From Rhodoferax sp. (GTDB taxonomy: Bacteria; Pseudomonadota; Gammaproteobacteria; Burkholderiales; Burkholderiaceae_C), in NCBI RefSeq assembly GCF_014859475.1, contig NZ_JACUUE010000010.1, forward strand, positions 1-34,375: a stretch of 34,375 nucleotides of DNA. The letters are read 5' to 3'. Below the pieces are notes generated by a model. That model had not been told where the DNA came from. It saw only the letters and a list, made by a program, of their open reading frames with translations, and did no database searches. Positions 15,976 through 23,086 of the stretch are shown one piece after another. The translations under genes were made by a program, and so were the position numbers. Numbering within the stretch: position 1 is the first letter of the stretch; every line of letters starts with the position of its first letter.

Positions 15976-17841
15976 TCAGGTGGCAGACTCCAGCAGCAAG
16001 CGTCGCGCCTGGAGTTCGCGGTAGCGATCAAGGGCACCAGGGTCGGTTTTGGCGGCTTCGATCGCCCCTGTTTCTTCAGCTTTGAGTTGCTCGATCAGCA
16101 TGCGGTTGATCAAATGGCGCAGCTCGTTGAGTTCTTCGTCGGCATCGCTGTCTGCGCCAAGCTCGTAGCCGGCCATGAGCTTGCAGGCGAAGTCTTCACT
16201 CTCATGCCCGCGCAGTCCTTCGCGCAAGGCTGCCCAAGGCATGGGGCCGTGCTCATGGAGCTGGCTCTCCAACCATGAAAAAAGCGGGCCGTGCGGTGCT
16301 GGCAAGCCGCACAGCAGGGTGTGGTCTTCGGCCGAAAGCGATACCAGCGCGGCCATGTTGTCAAGCAGGATGCGCGCGGCATGGTCGGCGCGGCTGGCGG
16401 GCAGACGGCTACCCGAGAGCCGCGCGCCGGCCTGGCTTTTTGACGTTTTGCCGCGGTAGCTTTTGTATTCGCCGGTGGCGCTGCCCTCATTGAGATAAGG
16501 ATCAACGCGCTCCCGTTTGACCTTGGCTCGGGCGAGTCCAGGGTGCCAGATGTCGTTGAGCTCGCGCGGGCTGAGTTGCACCAGATCGGCAATTTCTGCC
16601 AGCAGCTGTTGCTTGAGCGCGCCCGCAGGCAGCAGCTCCCAAAGCGGCCGGGCGTTGCTGGCCAAATGGGCGCGGCCCTCGGCGCTGTGCAGGTCGCAGC
16701 CGTCGCGCGCGGCATCGATCAAAAAACGGCTCAGGGGCACGGCCTCGCTGACGTAGCGGGCAAAAGCCTCCTTGCCGTGTTCGCGAATGAAGCTGTCAGG
16801 GTCGTGCTCGGGCGGCAAAAACAAGAACTTGACTGAGCGCACGTCGGTGGCCAGCACCAGCGCGGCATCGAGCGCCTTGCGCGCCGCGCGCCGGCCGGCG
16901 CTGTCGCCGTCAAAGCTGAACACCACCGAATCGGTAAAGCGAAACAGCTTGTGCATATGCTCGGGGGTGCAGGCCGTGCCCAGCGCGGCCACCGCGTTGG
17001 GAAAGCCCAGTTGCGCCAGTGCCACCACATCCATATAGCCTTCGGTAACGAGCGCGTAGCCGTGCTCGCGCAAGGCGTTGCGCGCCTCGAACAGGCCGTA
17101 GAGCTCGCGCCCCTTGCTGTACACCGGCGTTTCTGGCGAGTTGAGGTATTTGGGCTTGTCGTCACCCAGCACGCGCCCGCCAAAGCCAATGCACTCGCCC
17201 TTGATGTTGCGGATCGGGAACATGACACGGTCGCGAAAGCGGTCGTAGCGCTTGGCCTCCTGGCCTTCTTCTTCGCTCAGGATCACCAGGCCACTTTCCA
17301 CCAGCAGCGGGTCGTCGTAATTGGGGAACACGCTGGCCAGGCTGCGCCAGCCTTCGGGCGCGTAACCAAGCCCGAACTGCTTGGCGATCCGCCCGGAAAG
17401 CCCCCGCCCCTTGAAATAGGCTACCGCGCGCTCGGACATCTTCAGGTGCTTTTGGTAGGCCCGGCAGGCCTTTTCCAGCACCTCGTTGAGTGTGCTTTGC
17501 TTTTGCCGCTGCTCGGCAGCGCGCGCCCGATCTTGCGGGCTGGCATTGTCTTCGGGCACCTTCATGCCAAATTGCTGAGCCAGGTCCTGCACCGCCTCGA
17601 CAAAGCTCATGCCCGCGTGCTCCATCAAGAAACCAATGGCGTTGCCGCTTTTGCCGCAGCCGAAGCAGTGGTAGAACTGCTTGCTTGGGCTGACTGAAAA
17701 AGAGGGCGACTTTTCGCTGTGAAATGGGCACAGACCCATGAAGTTGGCGCCCCCTTTTTTAAGCGGCACATAGCGCCCCACGATCTCCACCACGTCGGCG
17801 CGGGCGAGCAATTCCTGAACAAAGGTCTGGGGGATGGACAT
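15976..17841 (-). CDS. dnaG: DNA primase DnaG
   Basis: DnaG makes RNA primers at the replication fork. The N-terminal zinc-binding domain has Cys38, His41, Cys59 and Cys62 (CPFH...CFGC). The TOPRIM catalytic core includes VTEGYMDVVAL and FSFDGDSAGRRAA (DGD metal site). The DnaB-binding C-terminal domain spans roughly residues 470-621. The protein is 621 aa, normal size. The start codon has no Shine-Dalgarno, and a -10-like TACAAT ends 6 nt before the ATG, suggesting a leaderless message. Upstream is a short-chain dehydrogenase, not the usual rpsU or yqeY. Confidence 0.97.
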   Translation of the reverse strand: MSIPQTFVQELLARADVVEIVGRYVPLKKGGANFMGLCPFHSEKSPSFSVSPSKQFYHCFGCGKSGNAIGFLMEHAGMSFVEAVQDLAQQFGMKVPEDNASPQDRARAAEQRQKQSTLNEVLEKACRAYQKHLKMSERAVAYFKGRGLSGRIAKQFGLGYAPEGWRSLASVFPNYDDPLLVESGLVILSEEEGQEAKRYDRFRDRVMFPIRNIKGECIGFGGRVLGDDKPKYLNSPETPVYSKGRELYGLFEARNALREHGYALVTEGYMDVVALAQLGFPNAVAALGTACTPEHMHKLFRFTDSVVFSFDGDSAGRRAARKALDAALVLATDVRSVKFLFLPPEHDPDSFIREHGKEAFARYVSEAVPLSRFLIDAARDGCDLHSAEGRAHLASNARPLWELLPAGALKQQLLAEIADLVQLSPRELNDIWHPGLARAKVKRERVDPYLNEGSATGEYKSYRGKTSKSQAGARLSGSRLPASRADHAARILLDNMAALVSLSAEDHTLLCGLPAPHGPLFSWLESQLHEHGPMPWAALREGLRGHESEDFACKLMAGYELGADSDADEELNELRHLINRMLIEQLKAEETGAIEAAKTDPGALDRYRELQARRLLLESAT

Positions 17842-17847
17842 GGCCGG

Positions 17848-17853
17848 ATTGTA
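17848..17853 (-). promoter_or_regulatory. -10-like element immediately before dnaG
   Basis: TACAAT on the minus strand is followed by CCGGCC and then the dnaG ATG. A start site 6-7 nt downstream would fall on the A of the ATG, so the transcript would be leaderless. No good -35 is seen. Confidence 0.4.
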
Positions 17854-17892
17854 GAAACCAAGCTGCCCAGCCTGGTGCAGCCCGGTAGTGCG

Positions 17893-18651
17893 TCAGCGCG
17901 GTGCCAGGCGAATGGCGCCGTCGAGCCGGATCACCTCGCCGTTGAGCATGTCGTTCTCGAAAATGTGCACCGCCAGCTTGGCGTAGTCCTGCGGCGTGCC
18001 CAGGCGCGAGGGAAACGGCACACTGGCAGCCAGCGCGTCCTGCACTTCCTGCGGAAAGCTGAACAGCATGGGCGTGCCAAAAATGCCGGGCGCTATCGTC
18101 ATGTTGCGGATGCCATTGCGCGCCAGGTCGCGCGCAATGGGCAGCGTCATGCCGACGATGCCGCCTTTGGAGGCGCTGTAGGCGGCCTGACCGATCTGGC
18201 CGTCAAAGGCGGCCACCGAGGCGGTGGAGATCAGCACGCCGCGCTCGCCCGTGGACTCCGGCGTATTTTTGCTCATGGCGTGCGCGCACAGACGGATCAT
18301 GTTGAAGCTGCCGATCAGGTTGACGCTGATGCATTTGCTGAACAGGGACAGGGCGTGCGGGCCGGTTTTGCCAACGGTTTTCTCGGCTGGCGCAATGCCG
18401 GCGCAGTTCACCAGCCCCATCAATTTACCCAGGCCAGTGGCGCAGGTCACCACGGCTTGCGCATCAGATTCGCTACTGACATCGCACTTGACAAACGTGC
18501 CGCCAATGGCCTGGGCCACTGCCGCACCTTTGTCCTCCTGCATGTCGGCAATGACTACCTTGGCACCCTTGCCGGCGAGCATGCGCGCCGTGCCTTCGCC
18601 CAAGCCAGATGCGCCGCCGGTCACGATGAATACTTTGCCTGCAATCTCCAT
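17893..18651 (-). CDS. Short-chain dehydrogenase, 3-hydroxyacyl-CoA dehydrogenase type II-like
   Basis: This is a classical SDR of 252 aa that uses NAD(H). The nucleotide motif is TGGASGLG (11-18), with Asp36 in VVIADMQ favouring NAD, and VNCAG at 81-85. The catalytic residues are Ser145, Tyr158 and Lys162 (YSASK). It resembles the HSD10/2-methyl-3-hydroxybutyryl-CoA dehydrogenase group ([29 protein letters not shown]), which acts in isoleucine or fatty-acid breakdown. The start is the ATG at 18651 after TTGGAGAAACAC; a TTG four codons upstream is rejected. An inverted repeat just upstream is a probable operator. dnaG follows after 51 bp, an unusual pairing. Confidence 0.88.
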   Translation of the reverse strand: MEIAGKVFIVTGGASGLGEGTARMLAGKGAKVVIADMQEDKGAAVAQAIGGTFVKCDVSSESDAQAVVTCATGLGKLMGLVNCAGIAPAEKTVGKTGPHALSLFSKCISVNLIGSFNMIRLCAHAMSKNTPESTGERGVLISTASVAAFDGQIGQAAYSASKGGIVGMTLPIARDLARNGIRNMTIAPGIFGTPMLFSFPQEVQDALAASVPFPSRLGTPQDYAKLAVHIFENDMLNGEVIRLDGAIRLAPR

Positions 18652-18666
18652 GTGTTTCTCCAAAAA

Positions 18667-18694
18667 TAATTGACGTTAACGTAAGCGTCAATTA
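18667..18694. promoter_or_regulatory. Operator-like inverted repeat upstream of the SDR gene
   Basis: Perfect 9-bp arms TAATTGACG (18667-18675) and CGTCAATTA (18686-18694) are separated by 10 bp that include TTAACGTAAG. It resembles, from memory, LiuR (MerR-family) sites of branched-chain amino acid degradation genes, which fits the enzyme. It begins 15 bp before the ATG. The regulator itself is not in the window. Confidence 0.5.
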
Positions 18695-18756
18695 TGGCGC
18701 AAGCGTTGCCCTTGATTATTCGATCTTGCGTCTGCAGAACGGCGCGATATTGCAGC

Positions 18757-18762
18757 TATACT
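18757..18762 (+). promoter_or_regulatory. -10 element of the tRNA-Val gene
   Basis: TATACT lies 23 bp before the tRNA 5' end and agrees with TATAAT at five of six positions. No strong -35 is visible at 16-18 bp. Confidence 0.45.
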
Positions 18763-18785
18763 CTCGTTCTCTTTTCGAGACCCTT

Positions 18786-18862
18786 AGGCGCGTAGCTCAG
18801 CTGGTTAGAGCACCACCTTGACATGGTGGGGGTCGTTGGTTCGAGTCCAATCGCGCCTACCA
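18786..18862 (+). tRNA. tRNA-Val (anticodon GAC)
   Basis: Acceptor AGGCGCG pairs with CGCGCCT, followed by A and an encoded CCA. The D arm is GCTCAGCTGGTTAGAGC. The anticodon stem CCACC/GGTGG encloses TTGACAT with anticodon GAC. The T arm contains GGTTCGAGTCC. It is 77 nt with CCA. It reads Val codons GUC/GUU. A phage remnant lies just downstream, and tRNA genes are common integration targets. Confidence 0.97.
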
Positions 18863-18880
18863 AATTTGGTAGATAAATCA

Positions 18881-18912
18881 AGCACTTAGCAGTTTTGTTA
18901 GGTGCTTTTTTT
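18881..18912 (+). terminator. Rho-independent terminator after tRNA-Val
   Basis: AGCACTTAGC (18881-18890) pairs along its full length, with two wobbles, with GTTAGGTGCT (18897-18906) across a 6-nt loop. A run of T follows (18906-18912). Confidence 0.85.
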
Positions 18913-19217
18913 GTCTGGTGTCTAATAAGCGTCTAATTCGATGGCGAACAATGGCGGTGTCTATTTATTTCTTAGACACCAATTTATTTATCGTTGAATG
19001 CCTTGCACCAGCCTCAAAAATAGGTGCCAGCCACGCAAGGGGGACGCTGCACGCCAGCCCATCACAGAATCACTCCGCTTTTGTGTACCGGCCGCAAAGT
19101 CTTGCCGCTGGCAGTCGGTGTTATTTGTCAGACGTGGCACTAACCGACTAACCCACGTCCCGCTTATCCACTTTCGTGGCCCCGGCAGGCACGGCTTAAG
19201 CCCTCTTTCGATGTTAA
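18913..19217. other. Gene-poor stretch between tRNA terminator and phage remnant
   Basis: No credible gene is seen. An inverted repeat GGTGTCTA-N9-TAGACACC lies at 18956-18980 and GACGTGG-N15-CCACGTC at 19131-19159; GTGTCTAATAAGCGTCTAAT occurs at 18918-18937. Short GTCTAA-type repeats beside a tRNA are typical of integrase arm sites, but no duplicated tRNA 3' end was found in the window. Confidence 0.4.
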
Positions 19218-19586
19218 TTAAATGAAAATTCGCCATTGCTGTAAACCTCTACCGGCTGAGCGTTTGCCGTGGTTGAGTTGCTTGCCCAGGACAAGTTTCT
19301 CAAGCTCTTTTGTCGGCACGCTCATGGAGGCGTAACCCTGCCCAAAGGCCACAATTGAGAAACCGTCACCCGATAGCTGGGTGGCCAGTTGGGTGGCATT
19401 CCACCTATCAATGGCGATCTCTTTGATTTGGTATTTTTCGCTAAGCTCGTTGATCCGGGCGCGGATCACCTCATAGTCGATCACGTTGCCTTCGGTGGCT
19501 TCAATGTGCCCAGTCTTGGCCCAGCCGTCATAGGGGACGTGATCCCGCTTGGAACGCTTGTATTTGCCCTCAGACGGCACGGACAC
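19218..19586 (-). pseudogene. Remnant of phage terminase large subunit (TerL nuclease domain)
   Basis: The fragment reads like the C-terminal nuclease half of HK97-type TerL: KRDHVPYDGWAKTGHIEATE, then NVIDYEVIRARINEL, IAIDRWNATQLATQLSGDG, FGQGYASMSVPTKELEKLVLGK and LNHGKR. The full protein is about 550 aa with an ATPase domain first; here 122 codons remain. A stop codon directly precedes the GTG start, and after LNHGKR the family sequence is lost. Both ends are therefore missing. No integrase, portal or capsid gene is nearby. Confidence 0.8.
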
Positions 19587-19738
19587 TTACCGTCAGAATC
19601 CCGAATTCTGGCTGTATTTGACGCGTTTGAGGGACACGCCAAGCTAATGCGGTTGCGCAGCTGGTCGCTTGCGGGGATGGTAGGTTGACCTTCGTCAAAC
19701 GCTGCCAAGTCACCACATTATCTGTGTTAAATTTCCAG

Positions 19739-19758
19739 GGTAGTTAAATCTGACTACC
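19739..19758. promoter_or_regulatory. Operator-like inverted repeat before the antitoxin gene
   Basis: GGTAGT (19739-19744) and ACTACC (19753-19758) form perfect arms around 8 bp, 19 bp before the antitoxin ATG. RHH antitoxins usually bind such sites to autoregulate. Confidence 0.5.
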
Positions 19759-19777
19759 TTTCGAATTGGAGCAATAA

Positions 19778-20095
19778 ATGCCGAAAGCCAGCGTCGTTAA
19801 TAAACCAACGAGTTTGAAACTGCCAGCAGCACTCAAGGAGCAACTGGAGGACGTTGCACACAGTGCTGGCCTGAGCCTGCACGCGTTCATGATTCAGGCC
19901 CTGGCCGATTCGGTTCAACGCACGCGTCTGCGTGAGGCATTTGCGCAGGACTCAATGGCTGCGCTGCGCGACATGAAAACCAGTGGCGTGGGCTACGAAC
20001 TGGATGATGTCAGGGCGCATTTTTCAGAGCTATCCAGTTATCGAAAAGGGCGGCAACCCAAGCCACCAGACCTGCATCCATCTAGTCTGGGTTGA
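19778..20095 (+). CDS. Ribbon-helix-helix antitoxin, ParD/CopG-like
   Basis: This 105-aa protein has an N-terminal RHH pattern (SLKLPAALKEQLEDVAHSAG, LSLHAFMIQALADSVQ). Its polar C-terminal half (DSMAALRDMKTSGVGYELDD, VRAHFSEL) would wrap the toxin. The ATG follows TTGGAGCAATAA. The toxin gene starts 3 bp after its stop. The operator-like repeat upstream and the overlap-type spacing fit a type II module that represses itself. It is likely part of the accessory segment after the tRNA. Confidence 0.85.
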   Translation: MPKASVVNKPTSLKLPAALKEQLEDVAHSAGLSLHAFMIQALADSVQRTRLREAFAQDSMAALRDMKTSGVGYELDDVRAHFSELSSYRKGRQPKPPDLHPSSLG

Positions 20096-20098
20096 TTT

Positions 20099-20395
20099 AT
20101 GCCACGCGTGTTTTTGAGCGATGCGGCGTTCAGCGACCTGCTGCGGTTGGAGGAGTTTCTGGCCAACTCAGATGATTCAATGGCGGACGAGTTGTTGGAT
20201 TTCATTCTGGATGCCTTGCAGGTTTTAACGCACCAGCCAGGTATTGGCAGGCCCGTCGAGGGTGGTCTGCGGGAGCTCATCATTTCGCGCAGTCGCAGCG
20301 GCTATTTGGCACGCTACCAATTTGACGATGCCGCCGATCTGGTTCTTGTTGCACGCATTCGTCACCAACGGGAGGCCGGGTACACGGAGATTTAG
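20099..20395 (+). CDS. RelE/ParE-superfamily toxin
   Basis: This 98-aa protein has the fold pattern of ParE/RelE toxins: FLSDAAFSDLLRLEEFLA, then HQPGIGRPVEGGLRELIISR, SGYLARYQF and DLVLVARIRHQREAGY. ParE-type members inhibit gyrase and RelE-type members cleave mRNA; the PGIGRPV...LRELII...YLARY arrangement is commoner in ParE-like entries, but the target cannot be told here. It pairs with the RHH antitoxin upstream and appears intact. Confidence 0.85.
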   Translation: MPRVFLSDAAFSDLLRLEEFLANSDDSMADELLDFILDALQVLTHQPGIGRPVEGGLRELIISRSRSGYLARYQFDDAADLVLVARIRHQREAGYTEI

Positions 20396-20510
20396 AAGCG
20401 GCACAGGATACGAAACTGCCGATAACCATCTGAACAGGCGCGAGGTCAGAGGCCATTCGTGTGCAAATAAGACGAAATGTTTGTACCGCCTGTCCGATGC
20501 CCTATGCCAC

Positions 20511-20538
20511 TTGTCGGCAAAACGGACAGGGCGATAAG
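20511..20538 (+). promoter_or_regulatory. Weak candidate promoter for the pil operon
   Basis: TTGTCG and GATAAG are 16 bp apart, each four of six to consensus. An inverted repeat CCTGTCCG (20489-20496)/CGGACAGG (20523-20530) overlaps it. Low certainty. Confidence 0.3.
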
Positions 20539-20575
20539 ATCAGCACGCAAAATCAAACCCAAAGCAGAAAACCCT

Positions 20576-20968
20576 ATGAACATCACCAAACACCGTGGCT
20601 TTACCCTGATCGAGCTCATGATTACCGTGGCGGTAATCGGCATTCTTGCGGCGGTGGCATTTCCGTCGTACACGCAATACATCATCCGGGCCAACCGATC
20701 GGCCGCGCAGGCGCAGATGATGGACATTGCCAACCGGCAGCAACAGTTTCTTTTGGCCAATCGGGCTTACGCGTCCAAAGCCGATTTAGTCGCTAGCGGC
20801 TATGCCCCACCCACGTCAGTCGAAGCAAAATACAGCTACACCATTACGGTGGGCACCGACACGGTACCCTCATTCACGATCACTTTTACGCCCATTGGCA
20901 CGCAGGCTGCCGATGTTATCTTGGAACTCAACAGCGAAGGGGAGAAAACCCCGATTGAAAAATGGTAG
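20576..20968 (+). CDS. pilE: Type IV pilin, PilE-like minor pilin
   Basis: The ATG at 20576 gives a short type III leader MNITKHRG and then FTLIELMITVAVIGILAA. Cleavage by PilD is predicted between Gly8 and Phe9, with Glu5 of the mature protein present. The body is about 120 residues, small, as in the PilE/ComP group. Farther upstream starts are rejected because they would bury the leader. The gene ends 7 bp inside pilV. It heads the minor pilin operon; in Pseudomonas pilE comes last, so the order differs. Confidence 0.9.
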   Translation: MNITKHRGFTLIELMITVAVIGILAAVAFPSYTQYIIRANRSAAQAQMMDIANRQQQFLLANRAYASKADLVASGYAPPTSVEAKYSYTITVGTDTVPSFTITFTPIGTQAADVILELNSEGEKTPIEKW

Positions 20969-21552
20969 CGCCGCTGCCCACCACAACGCTGCGCCGACAG
21001 CGCGGCTCATCAATGATCGAGGTGCTGGTTACGCTGGTCATTGTCTCTTTTGGTTTGCTCGGTTTGGCTGGTCTGCAAGCCCGCCTGCAAACGTCTGAAA
21101 TGGAGTCGTATCAGAGAAGCCAGGCATTGATGCTGCTCAATGACATGGCGAATCGCATTGCGACGAATCGTGGCAGCGCCGCGGCCTATGCTGTTGGCGC
21201 CGGCGTGGATAGTCCGCTGGGTGCAGGAATGACCTGTCCTACAGCGACTTCTACGATGGTGCAGACTGACTTGAGAGAATGGTGCAACGCGCTACAGGGC
21301 GCTGGCGAAATCCTTGGTGGCACGGGGGGCACCAGTGTTGGCGCCATGATCGGCGGCCGCGGGTGCGTGGAAGACCTTGGTAACGGCGAGTACTTCATTA
21401 CCGTTGCCTGGCAGGGCCTGACACCCATCTCGGCGCCGCCAACCTCAGTCGCCTGCGGTTTGAACAGTTACAACACTTCGGGGTCCTCGTGCGTTGGTGA
21501 TTTATGCCGACGCACTGTGACGACCCTGGTGCGGATTACGATAGTGTCATGA
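20962..21552 (+). CDS. pilV: Type IV pilus minor pilin PilV
   Basis: The prepilin leader ends QRG (Gly15), followed by SSMIEVLVTLVIVSFGLLG with Glu5. LAGLQARLQTSEMESYQRSQALML is the typical PilV continuation. Several cysteines (CPT, EWCN, GRGC, ACG, SSC, LCRR) could form disulfides after export. It is 196 aa, overlaps pilE by 7 bp and overlaps pilW by 4 bp (ATGA). Minor pilins prime pilus assembly and carry PilY1 to the tip. Confidence 0.9.
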   Translation: MVAPLPTTTLRRQRGSSMIEVLVTLVIVSFGLLGLAGLQARLQTSEMESYQRSQALMLLNDMANRIATNRGSAAAYAVGAGVDSPLGAGMTCPTATSTMVQTDLREWCNALQGAGEILGGTGGTSVGAMIGGRGCVEDLGNGEYFITVAWQGLTPISAPPTSVACGLNSYNTSGSSCVGDLCRRTVTTLVRITIVS

Positions 21553-22532
21553 ACATGCAAATCCGTCGCAGGCCACAAGCTGGCTTCACACTGGTCGAAT
21601 TGATGGTGTCCATGGCCATCGGCTTGCTCATTGTGCTGGCGCTGATCACCCTGCTGATCAATGTCAACCGCAATAACAGTGAAATGACCAAGACCAATCG
21701 GCAAATTGAAAATGGCCGCTTTGCCATTCAGTTACTGCAAAATGACCTTATACATGCCGGTTTTTGGGGTCCGTTGAGACCAGCAACACCATCCGCTATG
21801 CCCGCTCCCTGTCCTATATCTTGGAATGACGCGAACATCCTAGGTATTCCTGTTTTTGGTTTTAACAGTAGCACTATCACCGCTAATTGTCCTGCGTTTA
21901 CTGGTGTGCAAGTGAATAGTGATGTGCTGGTGGTGCGCCATGCCGACACCTGTGAAGTCGGTTCTACTGTCTGTGATGGGGGGACAGACACCGGACCGCA
22001 TATACAAGTATCCAACTGCTCTACCACACCGTCAGAAGAGGCGTACGTGATCGACTCTGCCTCATTCCCGTTGCGTGACAAGGATTGCACAGCGATTGCC
22101 GCTCGACGAAAACTTATCTCTAATATCTATTACGTCTCAGACAATAGGCTGATGCGGGTTGAGTTGAAAAATGGAACCTATCAAACACAGCCAATGGTTG
22201 AGGGCATCGAGGCATTCCGCGTTGAATATGGCATCGATAACAACGGCGACGGTAGCGCGGACGAATTTAAAACAACGAGTCTGATGGCTGGTACAGCGGT
22301 AGTTCCATGTGCTGACGTAGGCACTGCCTGTAATTTTGCTGCCAACACTGTCGCTGTAAAGATTCACGTTCTCGCGCGAAACCTTGAGACCTCGCCCGGT
22401 TACACGACCAACAAGTCATATCAGCTCGGTGCAACAACAGCAATTCCCGATCCGGGTGATGGCGTCAAGCGGCATGTCTATTCGACCACCGTCCGACTCG
22501 TCAATCCATCAAGTCGCAGGGAGCGGCCGTAA
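21549..22532 (+). CDS. pilW: Type IV pilus minor pilin PilW
   Basis: The ATG at 21549 overlaps the pilV stop and gives the leader MNMQIRRRPQAG, then FTLVELMVSMAIGLLIVLALI, with Glu5. NGRFAIQLLQNDLIHAGFWG is characteristic of PilW. It is 327 aa, the expected large minor pilin, with FRVEYGIDNNGDGSADEF near the C-terminal third (a possible Ca-binding loop). It overlaps pilX by one base (TAATG). Confidence 0.9.
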   Translation: MNMQIRRRPQAGFTLVELMVSMAIGLLIVLALITLLINVNRNNSEMTKTNRQIENGRFAIQLLQNDLIHAGFWGPLRPATPSAMPAPCPISWNDANILGIPVFGFNSSTITANCPAFTGVQVNSDVLVVRHADTCEVGSTVCDGGTDTGPHIQVSNCSTTPSEEAYVIDSASFPLRDKDCTAIAARRKLISNIYYVSDNRLMRVELKNGTYQTQPMVEGIEAFRVEYGIDNNGDGSADEFKTTSLMAGTAVVPCADVGTACNFAANTVAVKIHVLARNLETSPGYTTNKSYQLGATTAIPDPGDGVKRHVYSTTVRLVNPSSRRERP

Positions 22533-23038
22533 TGAATCACATGAACAGTCTGCGGCGGCAACGCGGCGCAACCCTGATCGTCGGCCTCATCATGCTGGTG
22601 CTCATCACGTTGATGATGGTGTCTGCCTTCATGCTAAGCGGCACCAACCTCAAGGCGGTTGGCAATATGCAATACCGGGACGAAGCCATTGCCGCTGCCA
22701 ATGTTGCCATTGAGCGTGTTGTCAGCACCGACTTCATGCTATCGCCTGTTGAGAGTACCGAAACCGTCACTATCGGCGGAGCCGTTTATACCGTTAAAGT
22801 GGAAACTCCCGTATGTATTAAATCCATTGGCATCACCCTGCTGCCTAACACGGATCACGACTACGACACCTGCGTCGTTGGCGGGGAAAACCCGACGCCA
22901 ATGTGCTTTGACACCGTTTGGGAGATTGAGGCAACCGTGAGCCCAACCGGGGCAGCCGCTACGACGGGCGCCGTTGCAACCTTGCGGCAAGGTATTGGAA
23001 GAAGAGTGAATGTAACTGCTGCGAGCAGTTGCGATTGA
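22532..23038 (+). CDS. pilX: Type IV pilus assembly protein PilX
   Basis: The leader MNHMNSLRRQRG is followed by ATLIVGLIMLVLITLMMVSA. Position 5 of the mature protein is Val, not Glu, as in tip-located PilX/GspK-like pilins. The protein is 168 aa with paired cysteines (VCIKS, DTCVV, PMCFD, SSCD). A 48-bp gap with a good Shine-Dalgarno leads to pilY1. Confidence 0.88.
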   Translation: MNHMNSLRRQRGATLIVGLIMLVLITLMMVSAFMLSGTNLKAVGNMQYRDEAIAAANVAIERVVSTDFMLSPVESTETVTIGGAVYTVKVETPVCIKSIGITLLPNTDHDYDTCVVGGENPTPMCFDTVWEIEATVSPTGAAATTGAVATLRQGIGRRVNVTAASSCD

Positions 23039-23086
23039 ACGAATTGAAACCTGATGTCGTCGCCAACGCGGCAAGGAGTGTATTTA

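Noticed and set aside
18998-19225. Short plus-strand open frame after the tRNA
   Set aside because: It has no ribosome site, no recognisable family and biased composition, and lies in a decayed region.
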